64,000 nt of DNA, taken from positions 1-64,000 of the forward strand of contig JAVBOY010000056.1 of the NCBI GenBank assembly GCA_031550085.1, read 5' to 3'. The translations under genes and the position numbers were made by a program. The first letter of the stretch is position 1. Every line of letters begins with the position of its first letter. The DNA comes from UBA4417 sp031550085 (GTDB lineage: Bacteria > Bacteroidota > Bacteroidia > Bacteroidales > UBA4417). This document shows positions 50,294-59,827 of the stretch, piece by piece. The notes under the pieces were generated by a model, which ran no database searches, was not told the origin of the DNA, and saw only the letters and a list, made by a program, of their open reading frames with translations.

Positions 50294-53032
50294 TTATCCG
50301 CATTTGGAATACCCGCAAGTGGTACAGGTCAGGCAACCTTCTTTGTAAATAATCGTGCTCTCTTTGCATTCGGGACAACTTTGCTCGCTCACGGTTCCGT
50401 CGGGAATAAACTTTTTAAGCGCCCGGACGATGCCGTTCTTCCAGGTATTGATACTTTCATTATCAAAACTCAGGTTCTCAACTAAATCGACCACATAAGG
50501 AAGCGGCATGCCGTGCCGTAAAATTCCCGAAATCAATTTTGCATAATTCCAATATTCTTTTTTGAATGAGCGGGATAGACCGCGGAGGGTGTTCCGGAAA
50601 CCGAATTTGTCTTCGTAATCAAAATCGTAGCGGGCCGATTGGTTTTTTTCCTTAACACGGGTAACCCAACCCGAAGTAACATAAGGAGGAATCCAGAAAT
50701 CTTCTGCTTTTCCGGTAAAGATTTCGTAGGGGCGGTTGTTCAACAGCCCAACAAAAGCAATCCAGTCTTCCGTTTCGTTTTTAAAGCGGATAATTTCAAC
50801 CTCCAGTTCTTCCGGACGCGGAGGGGCGTTGGTTTCGCGGAAATCGTTTTCGAATTCTTCTTTCGAGGCGTCGTTGCTGACCAATACGCCCGAACGGGAA
50901 CCGTCGCGGTAAATGGTCATGCCTTTACAACCGCTTTCCCAAGCCGTTAAATATACATTCGAAACCAATTCTTCGGTAACGTCTGCGGGTAAATTCACCG
51001 TGACGCTGATGCTGTGGTCGACCCATTTTTGGATGGCTCCTTGCATTTTTACCTTGGCTACCCAATCAATATCGTTGGAGGTGGCTTTGTAATAAGGCGA
51101 TTTTACAATTAAGGCATTTAAATCGGCCTCGCTCATTTTTACCGCTTCATCGGTATGGTAGCCGTTTACCGAAAGCCAGTCCATAAATTTCGGATGAAAT
51201 ACATTGTATTCTTCCCACGAATCACCTACTTCGTCTACAAAGGTGATCTTTACATTTTTATCGTTCGGGTTTACTTTGCGGCGGCGTTTGTAGCTCACCA
51301 TAAATACCGGCTCAATTCCGGAAGTGGTTTGTGTGCAAATGCTCACGCTTCCTGTTGGAGCAATGGTCAACATGCTGATGTTGCGCCGGCCGTATTTTTC
51401 CATTTTGGCATAAACTTCGGGTGCAGCTTCGCGAATGCGTGATACAAACGGATTGTTTTTTTCGCGTTCGATGTCAAAAATCGGGAAGGCGCCGCGTTCC
51501 TTTGCCAGGTCAATAGACGAACTGTAAGCCTGAACAGCCAGTGCACGGTGGATGTTTACGCTGAAATCGGTAGCTTCATCGCTCCCGTAGCGCAAGTTAA
51601 GTGCTGCCAGCATATCGCCTTCGGCAGTGATGCCGATACCGGTACGGCGTCCTTGCAGCGTTTTCTCGCGGATTTTTTCCCACAAAAGGCGTTCGGTACG
51701 TTTGGTTTCTTCGTCCTCCGGATCGGACACTATTTTTGCCAAAATAGCGTCGATTTTCTCGGTTTCCAGATCGATGATGTCGTCCATAATCCGGAGCGCA
51801 TAGCGGGCATGCTTTTCAAAAAGTTCTTGATTAAAAGTCGCCTGCGGGGTAAACGGATTTTCGACGTAGCTGAACAGGTTGATGGCCAGCAAACGGCAAC
51901 TGTCGTAAGGACACAATGGGATTTCACCGCAGGGATTGGTCGACAGGGTTTTAAAACCCAAATCGGCATAACAATCCGGAACGGATTCCCGGATGATGGT
52001 GTCCCAAAACAAAACTCCGGGCTCTGCCGATTGCCAGGCGTTGTGAATAATCTTATTCCACAACCGTGAAGCATCGATTTCTTTTGTTTTCACCGGATTC
52101 AAACTGTCGATCGGATATTGCTGAACATAGGGTTTATTGGCTTTTACCGATTGCATAAAAGCATCGTCCACCCGAACGGAAACATTGGCTCCGGTCACTT
52201 TGCCCTGTTCCATTTTGGCATCAATAAAATTCTCGGAATCCGGGTGTTTGATGCTGATAGAAAGCATCAAGGCGCCACGGCGCCCGTCTTGGGCTACTTC
52301 GCGGGTCGAGTTGCTGAAGCGTTCCATAAACGGAACAATACCGGTAGAAGTAAGCGCTGAATTTTTTACCTGGCTTCCGCCGGGACGTATGTGTGACAAA
52401 TCGTGTCCGACGCCTCCACGGCGTTTCATTAACTGAACCTGCTCCTGGTCTACTTTCATGATTCCGCCGTAAGAGTCCTGGTTCGAATCTCCTCCGATCA
52501 CAAAGCAGTTCGATAAGGATGAAACCTGAAAGTCGTTTCCGATTCCCGACATGGGGCTGCCTTGCGGCACAATGTATTTGAAATCGCGGAACAACTCGAA
52601 CAGTTCTGCCTCGGTCATCGGATTGGAATACTTGGATTCGATGCGCGCCACTTCCGATGCCAGGCGGTGGTGCATATCGTCGGGTGTACGTTCGTATATG
52701 TTGCCGTCACTGTCTTTCAAAGCGTATTTATTCATCCACACATTGGCGGCCAATGTATCACCCTTGAAATATTCTGTTGCCGCTGCCAAAACTTCTTCAT
52801 GCGAATAGGCCGGCAGTTTTTTCTGTGTTTCAGATTGCATTATATTTAGCGTCTTTTTTTCTACGTGTAAATTCGAAATTTCCGAACTAGAGGGTTGTTT
52901 CTCAGAAACTTTTGAAGTTTTGGTTTCGATCGTAGGGCGAACACGTTCCTTTAGGACGTTTTCAAGAAAATTTTCTTGTTTTTTTTCGCTTATTTGATTC
53001 GTATTTTCTGATGAAAACAAATTCGCATCCAT
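50294..53032 (-). CDS. nrdJ: Adenosylcobalamin-dependent ribonucleotide reductase (class II)
   Basis: The enzyme makes deoxyribonucleotides with a radical formed from B12, with or without oxygen. The 912-residue protein has the class II barrel with VPQGSPMSGIGNDFQVSSLSN, NPCGEIPLCPYDSC (catalytic Cys), APTGSVSICTQTTSGIEP, and YLTAWESGCKGMTIYRDGSR. The C-terminus ends in a CPEC/CTTC-type zinc ribbon (four CxxC-like Cys), which serves re-reduction. The first 64 residues are a polar Lys/Glu/Ser-rich extension; a second in-frame ATG at 52840 (MQSETQKKL) would remove it. No cobalamin riboswitch was recognised upstream. Confidence 0.95.
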   Translation of the reverse strand: MDANLFSSENTNQISEKKQENFLENVLKERVRPTIETKTSKVSEKQPSSSEISNLHVEKKTLNIMQSETQKKLPAYSHEEVLAAATEYFKGDTLAANVWMNKYALKDSDGNIYERTPDDMHHRLASEVARIESKYSNPMTEAELFELFRDFKYIVPQGSPMSGIGNDFQVSSLSNCFVIGGDSNQDSYGGIMKVDQEQVQLMKRRGGVGHDLSHIRPGGSQVKNSALTSTGIVPFMERFSNSTREVAQDGRRGALMLSISIKHPDSENFIDAKMEQGKVTGANVSVRVDDAFMQSVKANKPYVQQYPIDSLNPVKTKEIDASRLWNKIIHNAWQSAEPGVLFWDTIIRESVPDCYADLGFKTLSTNPCGEIPLCPYDSCRLLAINLFSYVENPFTPQATFNQELFEKHARYALRIMDDIIDLETEKIDAILAKIVSDPEDEETKRTERLLWEKIREKTLQGRRTGIGITAEGDMLAALNLRYGSDEATDFSVNIHRALAVQAYSSSIDLAKERGAFPIFDIEREKNNPFVSRIREAAPEVYAKMEKYGRRNISMLTIAPTGSVSICTQTTSGIEPVFMVSYKRRRKVNPNDKNVKITFVDEVGDSWEEYNVFHPKFMDWLSVNGYHTDEAVKMSEADLNALIVKSPYYKATSNDIDWVAKVKMQGAIQKWVDHSISVTVNLPADVTEELVSNVYLTAWESGCKGMTIYRDGSRSGVLVSNDASKEEFENDFRETNAPPRPEELEVEIIRFKNETEDWIAFVGLLNNRPYEIFTGKAEDFWIPPYVTSGWVTRVKEKNQSARYDFDYEDKFGFRNTLRGLSRSFKKEYWNYAKLISGILRHGMPLPYVVDLVENLSFDNESINTWKNGIVRALKKFIPDGTVSEQSCPECKESTIIYKEGCLTCTTCGYSKCG

Positions 53033-53352
53033 AATTTTTGCAAATTATAAATTTAATTGACTAGAAATCAGTCCAATTCAGTTAGTCGAACTGGAGCAAT
53101 AATGGAACAACGAAAATACTTAAGTGATTTCAAAATATTCCATTACTTTATTAACAATTGATTAGTAAGGGACTTTAAAGGCTTTATTATTAGAGATTTT
53201 AGATTTGATAAATTCTTTTTCATTGAAAATCAAATACATAATAATTAATTAAAAATCAATCATTTGAACATTTTTATTTAAGTAAATAAATACTGAAATA
53301 AAACCAATTTTTTGTACATTTGTACCTCGATAAAGAAAGTGAGGATTTGTTT
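53033..53352. promoter_or_regulatory. Divergent intergenic region of nrdJ and hydG
   Basis: This is an AT-rich 320-bp region. TACATTTG at 53315-53322 is a TAnnTTTG -7 element 30 bp before the chosen hydG ATG and lies over the TTG at 53320 that would give a longer frame. An imperfect dyad CCAATTC/GAACTGG is at about 53073-53094. No B12-box or NrdR-box sequence was recognised. Confidence 0.45.
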
Positions 53353-54789
53353 ATGATTTTCAACCCTGAAAAATGCCGGATTGCCGACGAACCCATGAAA
53401 CCGTTTATTGATGCGGACGAAATCTGGGAATTTTTAAATAACGAAAAAGCCACTCCCGAACGGGTTCGGCAAATTATTGCCAAATCGTTGAATAAACAAC
53501 GGCTTACGTTAGCCGAAACGGCCTGCCTTATCAACGCAACCGATGAAAATCTGGTGGAAGAAATCAAAGAAGGGGCACGCCGCTTGAAACAACAGGTTTA
53601 TGGAAACCGGATCGTGTTGTTTGCACCGTTGTATATCGGGAATAAATGCACCAACAATTGCAGTTACTGCGGATTTAAAGCCTCAAACACCGAAGCTATC
53701 CGCAAAACTTTGGCCGATCGGGAGTTGGTGCGTGAAGTAGAATCATTGGAAGATAACGGCCAAAAACGCTTGATTTTGGTTTACGGGGAACATCCCGAAT
53801 ACAATGCCGAATACATTGCACACACCGCCCGTTTGGTTTATGGCGTAAAAAAAGGAAACGGCGAAATCCGCCGGGTAAATATCAATGCGGCTCCTTTGGA
53901 AATAGAAGGATTTCGCACTGTAAAAGAAGCCGGAATCGGCACTTATCAGATTTTTCAGGAAACGTATCACCCTGAAATCTACAAGCATTATCATTTGGGC
54001 GGCAAGAAACGCGATTTTAACTACCGTTTAACATCCTTGGATCGAGCGCAGGAAGCGGGAATCGATGATGTAGGAATCGGCGCTTTGTTCGGTTTGTACG
54101 ATTGGCGCTACGAAGTCATGGGATTGGTTCGCCATACCAACCATTTGGAAGCTTGTTACAATGTGGGCCCTCACACCATTTCATTTCCACGGATCAAAGA
54201 AGCTTCTTCCTTGAATTTTGACGGGAAATATACCGTTTCGGATGCCGACTTTATGAAATTGGTCGCGATTCTCCGGTTGGCGGTTCCTTATACGGGATTG
54301 ATTTTAACGGCACGTGAAAGTGCTGAAGTCCGCAAGGAAACGCTGAGTTTCGGCGTTTCGCAAATCGATGGGGGCACGAAACTGGAAATCGGCAGCTATT
54401 CCGAAAGTTTGAACGATCAACAAGACTTGAACCGGGAACAATTCCACATTGCCGATTCACGTTCGCTCAACGATGTAATCGAAGAGCTGTTGCAGCAAAA
54501 TTATTTGCCGTCCTTCTGTACGGCTTGCTACCGCAATGGCCGCACCGGCGAACATTTTATGGAGTTTTCGGTGCCGGGTTTTATCAAACGCTTCTGCACG
54601 CCCAATGCCATGCTCACCTTGGCTGAGTATCTGGAAGATTATGCCGCCGAGGCTACCAAGATCAAAGGCTATCGCTTGATCGAGGAAAATTTAAACCAAC
54701 TCAATCTGGCGCACGATGCCGTGGATACCAACGAGATCAAACGCCGCTTGGAACGCATCCAAGCCGGCGAGCGTGATTTGTATTTTTAA
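53353..54789 (+). CDS. hydG: [FeFe]-hydrogenase H-cluster maturase HydG
   Basis: HydG is a radical-SAM tyrosine lyase that makes CO and cyanide ligands for the hydrogenase H-cluster. From ATG 53353 the protein has 478 residues. The radical-SAM motif CTNNCSYC places Cys99, Cys103 and Cys106. The C-terminal auxiliary cluster motif CX2CX22C is exact (Cys389, Cys392, Cys415), which sets HydG apart from ThiH. HydE, HydF and the hydrogenase are not in the window. Its last 4 bp overlap the convergent FG-GAP gene. Confidence 0.96.
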   Translation: MIFNPEKCRIADEPMKPFIDADEIWEFLNNEKATPERVRQIIAKSLNKQRLTLAETACLINATDENLVEEIKEGARRLKQQVYGNRIVLFAPLYIGNKCTNNCSYCGFKASNTEAIRKTLADRELVREVESLEDNGQKRLILVYGEHPEYNAEYIAHTARLVYGVKKGNGEIRRVNINAAPLEIEGFRTVKEAGIGTYQIFQETYHPEIYKHYHLGGKKRDFNYRLTSLDRAQEAGIDDVGIGALFGLYDWRYEVMGLVRHTNHLEACYNVGPHTISFPRIKEASSLNFDGKYTVSDADFMKLVAILRLAVPYTGLILTARESAEVRKETLSFGVSQIDGGTKLEIGSYSESLNDQQDLNREQFHIADSRSLNDVIEELLQQNYLPSFCTACYRNGRTGEHFMEFSVPGFIKRFCTPNAMLTLAEYLEDYAAEATKIKGYRLIEENLNQLNLAHDAVDTNEIKRRLERIQAGERDLYF

Positions 54790-56270
54790 AGCCGTGTGAT
54801 TTTAATGCTTTTGGAAAGTACACCGTCTATTTTGATTCCCACGATATAAACGCCGGGCTTGACGTGGCGTCCATCCCAGGTGATTTTTTGATTCTCTGTT
54901 TTTGCCGGAACCGCAAGACGTTCCATCAATTCTCCCTGCAAGTTGTAAATAACCAGTTCGACACGATTCGCTTGCCGGGTGCTGAACTCGAATGTTACCA
55001 AATCCCGGAACGGGCTTGGATATACGTTCAGATTGGCAACTTGCGCAGATTCTTTTTTAGAAAGAGGGGTTTCTGAAAAAGTGCGGTCGCCACGGTTGTA
55101 AAAAATATGCAGGCCATACCTTTCTGTGTAAGGATATGTAAGAGGGTGTTTGTGATAGATTGTGGCAATATCGGTAAATCCGTTGTTGTCGAAGTCCGCA
55201 CAATAAGACTCTCCTGTTGTTTTTTCAAAGGCGTACTCAAGCTCCAGATATTGTGTTTCGTCCATTTGGAAGTTTCCTTTGTTATAACAAATTTCTAAAA
55301 TCCCTAAGGGAGCTGCTCTAAGATATGTTGGAGTATAAGGAGTTACTACAATATCAGGCAGGCCATCGTTATCCAAATCACTTACGAATAAAGTATGTGG
55401 GCGCTTGGATATTTTCCCGCAAAGATGTTCCTGAAATATACCCGGTTGATTTTCATAGATTGCGATTGAATAGCTATACCCATTTGGGTTCGGACAACTG
55501 ATTATAAGATCATTCCGCCCGTCTTGATTCATATCGGCGATAGCCAGTTCATAAACCTTCTGGTTGATTTCAAAAATACTGTCGAAAGGATTGTAAAGGA
55601 TAACTATTTTTCCTTCGCCATCCCAATTTATGAATACCACATCATCTTTGTGATCTCCGTTCAGGTCGCCGCAAACAATTCCATAGTATCCCGGCTCGGG
55701 GAAGGGACGTATTTCTGGAGGCAATAATTTACCGGTACCGTCATTATAATAGATCCCCCAAGTACTTTGTCCTGTCATTACAATGTCCTGAAACCCATCA
55801 CCGTTTACATCGCCATGGGCATAGTTTCCGGCAATTCCATGGGTGCTCAGATTCAAATCGGAAAAAGTCGGAAAGCTGCCGGTACCGTCATTGTAATAGA
55901 TACGCAAATACGCTTCTTCCACGGTTGGGGTTTTCACCCGGTGCTGCGTGACAACATCCGGAAATCCGTCGTTATTCATATCCGCTGCAAAAAAATCAAG
56001 ATCTCCGAATTCATAGCTCCCGTCGTAGAAAAGGCAAGCGGTGTCTTTGATGCTGATTCCGGTTGTTTCGTTTTTTAAAAAAGTAAGGCTGGGATTGGTC
56101 GCATTGTAAAGCGTGCTGTGCCTGGTTACGATATCAATCCGCCCGTCCCGGTCGAAATCGGCAGCATAAATATTTGTAACTTGCTTCGGCAAATAAAAAT
56201 CGTTTTGCGTTTGGTCGGCAGTAAAGGCCAGCAAAACAGGCAGCAAGAGAACGTAAAAAAGTTTTTTCAT
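54786..56270 (-). CDS. FG-GAP/VCBS-repeat T9SS surface protein
   Basis: The 494-residue product has a signal peptide (FYVLLLPVLLAFTA), then at least seven FG-GAP/VCBS repeats with calcium-type loops such as DFDRDGRIDIVT, DMNNDGFPDVVT, DVNGDGFQDIVM, DLNGDHKDDVVF, DMNQDGRNDLII and DLDNDGLPDIVV. These would build a beta-propeller as in integrin alpha chains. It ends in a T9SS sorting domain (LNVYPSPFRDLVTFEFSTR to VGIKIDGVLSKSIKITRL). It is a single gene with an AT-rich 237-bp leader. A binding or adhesion role is likely; the ligand is unknown. Confidence 0.9.
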   Translation of the reverse strand: MKKLFYVLLLPVLLAFTADQTQNDFYLPKQVTNIYAADFDRDGRIDIVTRHSTLYNATNPSLTFLKNETTGISIKDTACLFYDGSYEFGDLDFFAADMNNDGFPDVVTQHRVKTPTVEEAYLRIYYNDGTGSFPTFSDLNLSTHGIAGNYAHGDVNGDGFQDIVMTGQSTWGIYYNDGTGKLLPPEIRPFPEPGYYGIVCGDLNGDHKDDVVFINWDGEGKIVILYNPFDSIFEINQKVYELAIADMNQDGRNDLIISCPNPNGYSYSIAIYENQPGIFQEHLCGKISKRPHTLFVSDLDNDGLPDIVVTPYTPTYLRAAPLGILEICYNKGNFQMDETQYLELEYAFEKTTGESYCADFDNNGFTDIATIYHKHPLTYPYTERYGLHIFYNRGDRTFSETPLSKKESAQVANLNVYPSPFRDLVTFEFSTRQANRVELVIYNLQGELMERLAVPAKTENQKITWDGRHVKPGVYIVGIKIDGVLSKSIKITRL

Positions 56271-56507
56271 ATTTGTTATTTGTTAAATTGGTTTTTTAGT
56301 ATGTGGAAATAATTTGCGGACGTTACACCTGATTTACCCATAGGCAAGTTTTTCTCTGTTTGTTTCCTTTTTGAAAAGCAAATAGGGATGACCTAATTTG
56401 GTGAAAATAAAAGCTATATGCAAAATAACCGATGTAAAGATACCATCAATTTATCTAATTGTTAACAAAAGTTAACTATTTTAACATTTATTTACAAAAA
56501 GATTTTT
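56271..56507 (-). promoter_or_regulatory. AT-rich leader of the FG-GAP T9SS gene
   Basis: This region lies between the end of the DAHP synthase gene and the FG-GAP gene, both on the minus strand. It contains a repeat of GTTAAC around AAAA (56461-56476). No clear terminator for the DAHP synthase gene or well-formed promoter was seen. Confidence 0.35.
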
Positions 56508-57611
56508 TTATTCTTTTTCCGGAGCGGAATCTCTCAGAATTTCCCGTTGAATGCGGATGCTTTCGTTGTGGATAAGTTGCAACAGGTTTAACAGAAACGA
56601 TTTATCCATTTCCAGATGTTGGTTTTCGGTCATCCGTGCAGAAATCATTTCGCGCCAGCGGTTGATTTGCAGCACGGCAATGTTGTGGTCGCGTTTGTAA
56701 TGGCCTATTTTTTCGACCACTTGCATCCGCTGGGCCAACAAATGCAAAAGCTCTAAATCCAGATGGTCGATTTCAAAGCGCAAATGTTCGAGGTAATTTT
56801 CAAACTCGGGCACCGACGAAGACGTACGGACGACCAGACGGGCAAGCAGCTGTTCTAACGCTTCCGGCGTAATTTGCTGCTTGGCGTCGGTAAGCGCTTT
56901 TTGCGGATGGCAATGTGTTTCGATCATCAAGCCTGAAAAGCCCAAATCCAGCGCTTTTTGCGAAATCTCGAAAATCAGGTTGCGGTTTCCGGAGATATGA
57001 CTGGGGTCGCAAAATACTGGCAAATTGGGGATCAGGCGTTGCAATTCGATAGGAATTTGCCACAAAGGCGCGTTGCGGTAGATGCTTTTTTTGTAATCGG
57101 AAAATCCGCGGTGAACGGCGGCCAGTTTGGTAATTCCCGACTGATTCAGCCGCTCGAAAGCGCCGACCCAAAGGTTGATATCGGGATTGAGCGGATTTTT
57201 TACCATCACTGGAATGTCAACACCTTTTAACGCTTCGCTCAATTCCTGAACGATAAACGGATTAACCACCGTACGGGCGCCAAACCAAAGGATATCGATG
57301 CCTTGTTTCAGACATAATTCGATGTGCTCAGGCTTGGCCACTTCCACCGCAAGTTGCAGGCCTGTTTGCTGCCTGGCTTCGACAAGCCAGGGCAACGCTT
57401 TTTCTCCTGCTCCTTCGAAAGCCGACGGACGCGTACGCGGCTTCCATACGCCGGCACGAAGTACTTTTACCTGTGGAATACCGGCCAATGCCTGTGAAGT
57501 TTCCAATACCTGTTCGCGGCTTTCGGCGCTGCACGGCCCGCTGATCACACAAGGTTGTGCGGTTGCCGGAAGCCAGCTTGATAAGGGAGCGATATAAACC
57601 GATGGTGCCAT
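56508..57611 (-). CDS. Bifunctional DAHP synthase / chorismate mutase
   Basis: The first domain condenses phosphoenolpyruvate with erythrose 4-phosphate to open the shikimate pathway, and the second turns chorismate into prephenate. Residues 20-265 are the type I-beta DAHP synthase barrel: VISGPCSAES, VLRAGVWKPRTRPSAFEG, FCDPSHISGN and IETHCHPQKALTDAKQQITP. Residues 280-360 are an AroQ-type chorismate mutase (LRFEIDHLDLELLHLLAQRM and KIGHYKRDH). The fusion is expected to be feedback-controlled through the mutase domain. The 367-residue length is normal. It stands alone rather than in an aromatic operon. Confidence 0.95.
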   Translation of the reverse strand: MAPSVYIAPLSSWLPATAQPCVISGPCSAESREQVLETSQALAGIPQVKVLRAGVWKPRTRPSAFEGAGEKALPWLVEARQQTGLQLAVEVAKPEHIELCLKQGIDILWFGARTVVNPFIVQELSEALKGVDIPVMVKNPLNPDINLWVGAFERLNQSGITKLAAVHRGFSDYKKSIYRNAPLWQIPIELQRLIPNLPVFCDPSHISGNRNLIFEISQKALDLGFSGLMIETHCHPQKALTDAKQQITPEALEQLLARLVVRTSSSVPEFENYLEHLRFEIDHLDLELLHLLAQRMQVVEKIGHYKRDHNIAVLQINRWREMISARMTENQHLEMDKSFLLNLLQLIHNESIRIQREILRDSAPEKE

Positions 57612-57747
57612 TGATGTTGCGAAATTACGTATTTTGCAGCTATTATTGCTTGTGCCTGTGGATAAAGAACTTAGATAGTTGAAAAAGGACTAACCAAACG
57701 GGAGAAAAAGCCATATAAGAAGTAGACGCTTTTTTTGAATACACGTT

Positions 57748-59541
57748 TTAGATGCTTCTTAAAAAATCATCCAGATTTTCATTTTCCGAAAGATTGAATC
57801 TCTTTTTAAGGCGGTACCGGATTTGTTTGATATTCGATGGGGCAACATTCAGCATCTGTGCCATTTGCTTCGATGAGATACCCATACGAAAATAGGCGCA
57901 CATCCGGAGGCTATGTTCCGTTAAATCAGGGCAAATGGCTTTCAACGTATCAAAAAATTTTGGGTGTACTTTATCAAAATGCGCTACAAATTCGCTCCAA
58001 TTCGTATCGATAGAGATATTGTTGCGGACAATGTCATTGATTTTCTGATAGATTTCGTTTGATTGCCCGGAATGATTTGCCAACTGTTTGGCTACCTCTG
58101 AAATATGTTGCAATACTTCATTTTTATTGGTAAGTAATAAAGAATATGAGGTGATTTCCCGCGCTTTTGATTCCAATTGTTGATGTTGTTTTTCCTGTTC
58201 CAGTTTATATTTTTCTTCCTGCAAGGTCTTAATTCGTTTTTCGTGTTGTAGCCGGTTGGCAAGTTCTTTGTTTTCAGTCTCTTTTAATAAGTTTTGTTGA
58301 TTGATATTTCGTTTTTGTTGTTGAACGACAATTAGAAATAAAGTGATCATGATGATAATAGAAATGGCAATAATGATAAAAATAATGAACTGCTTATTCC
58401 TCAGCAATACATTTTGCTGTGCAATGGTCAATTCTTTTTTTGCCGATTCCAACGACATGGAAATGTATTCCTGGTAAACTTCGATCATTTTGGCCTTATC
58501 CATCAACTTATTTTGTAATAAACTGTATTTCCGAAGATAATGGTAAGAGCTGTCGTTATTTCCTCTTTTTGCATAAATTTCAGAAAGAAGAACCCAGGCT
58601 CGGGAAAGTTGTTCGGAATTTTTACTGCTTATGGCTGCCGTTTGAGCACCATATGCATTTTGCAAGGCCGCTGAAAGATTTCCCTCCGCAAGAAGCATGG
58701 CTCCCATATTGTAACAGGACATCGACGTAAACAATAAATTATCCATATGGCATTCTTCTGCATATTTTTCCCCTTTAAAATAATAGAATTTTCCCTTTTC
58801 GGTATTCCCGCCACTCATGAGCCGCGTTCCCAAATTAAAGCATACCGTAATCAGGTCCGACGTGTCTTTCTGTTTTTCAAGAACCGGTATGATGCTGATT
58901 AAAGAATCAATGGCCGGCTCTTTTTCCTTACTGATATAGGATAAATTGGTGTAAAGAACAATGAATGTCGAATAATACCTTCTTTCACTCGGTTTTGTTA
59001 ATGCGAATGCTTTCCGGTAATAATCAATGGCCATGTTCCGGTTTTGTGTTTTTCCACAGATGTTACCCAGTAAATTTAAAGCATTGCTCATAGAAGCCGT
59101 ATCATTCATGGCCTCAAATTCTCCGAAAGCCTTTAATGCTATTTTAAAAGCATTGGCAAAATCCCCATCGACCGTATAGCATAAGGCCAATGTCCGGTCC
59201 AACAAAGCTTTTTCAAAAGGATGATCATCTGTATTCCATGTGTTAACCGCTGCCAATACTTTACCTGTTAAGGCCGAGTCGCTGATATTTTGCAAATAGT
59301 TGATCCGGGCTTGCCAATGTAATGTCTGTGCGGAAAAATATAAATTATCGGGGTGCATCATCGAAATACGTTGCAGCTCTTTTGTCAATAAATTTGCTTT
59401 TGTTGCTTTTGTGAAAGCACAAATATCGATTGCATTGACAATGGAATCAAATTTTTTAAGATCGTCTTTGCCGGCAAATGCGTTATTAAGAAGACACAGG
59501 CTACAAAAAAAGAAACTACATGCTCTATACGAAATTCGCAT
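57748..59541 (-). CDS. Membrane TPR sensor with C-terminal LuxR-like HTH (second copy)
   Basis: The 597-residue protein starts at 59541 (RISYRACSFFFCSLCLLNNA signal); an ATG 39 bp earlier would hide it. Layout: TPR region (about 30-375), membrane helix (about 383-405, FIIFIIIAISIIIMITLFLI), coiled coil (about 406-470), HTH (LTEHSLRMCAYFRMGISSKQ onward, near the end). The C-terminus closely follows the protein at 21058-22788: both have FDKVHPKFF/FEKVHPSFF, YRLKKRFNL/YRIKKKLDL and DDFLRSI/DDFIRNI. It is head-to-head with the GLUG-repeat T9SS gene, whose control is inferred. Confidence 0.85.
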   Translation of the reverse strand: MRISYRACSFFFCSLCLLNNAFAGKDDLKKFDSIVNAIDICAFTKATKANLLTKELQRISMMHPDNLYFSAQTLHWQARINYLQNISDSALTGKVLAAVNTWNTDDHPFEKALLDRTLALCYTVDGDFANAFKIALKAFGEFEAMNDTASMSNALNLLGNICGKTQNRNMAIDYYRKAFALTKPSERRYYSTFIVLYTNLSYISKEKEPAIDSLISIIPVLEKQKDTSDLITVCFNLGTRLMSGGNTEKGKFYYFKGEKYAEECHMDNLLFTSMSCYNMGAMLLAEGNLSAALQNAYGAQTAAISSKNSEQLSRAWVLLSEIYAKRGNNDSSYHYLRKYSLLQNKLMDKAKMIEVYQEYISMSLESAKKELTIAQQNVLLRNKQFIIFIIIAISIIIMITLFLIVVQQQKRNINQQNLLKETENKELANRLQHEKRIKTLQEEKYKLEQEKQHQQLESKAREITSYSLLLTNKNEVLQHISEVAKQLANHSGQSNEIYQKINDIVRNNISIDTNWSEFVAHFDKVHPKFFDTLKAICPDLTEHSLRMCAYFRMGISSKQMAQMLNVAPSNIKQIRYRLKKRFNLSENENLDDFLRSI

Positions 59542-59827
59542 GTGAAAACATTTAGTAAGTGATTGGAACGATCGACCCATGATTTTTTTACTTTTTGAAT
59601 TCTGTCTGGAAAACTAAAAAATGGATTTATTCGGCATGATTATTTTGCAAAGGTGCGAGTTTTTTTGAATGTATACCCGTGAAAAGGATCTAATCTTTTG
59701 ATTTACACGGGAGAAATAATTTTGCCATGACTACCTTTTGATTACTTGGAAAAATTGTCAAGGCATCAATCCTTACCTATTTTTGCTCCTCAAAACAAAA
59801 AATAAAGTATTATTTAATTTTACCAAG
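59542..59827. promoter_or_regulatory. Shared divergent promoter region of the second regulator/T9SS pair
   Basis: The 286-bp region contains a nested dyad: CCCGTG (59675-59680) with CACGGG (59705-59710), and inside it AAAAG (59681-59685) with CTTTT (59694-59698). A TACCTTTT resembling a -7 element occurs near 59731, and CAAAGGTG near 59648 reads CACCTTTG on the minus strand. The dyad lies between the two start codons, where an operator would be expected. Confidence 0.45.

Noticed and set aside
52470..52500. tRNA-like T-loop word (GGTTCGAATC)
   Set aside because: It lies in a conserved coding part of nrdJ on the other strand, and no acceptor or anticodon stem can be formed around it.
53033..53352. 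Cobalamin riboswitch upstream of nrdJ
   Set aside because: No B12-box-like sequence or suitable stem pattern was recognised in the 320-bp region. A covariance-model search would settle it.
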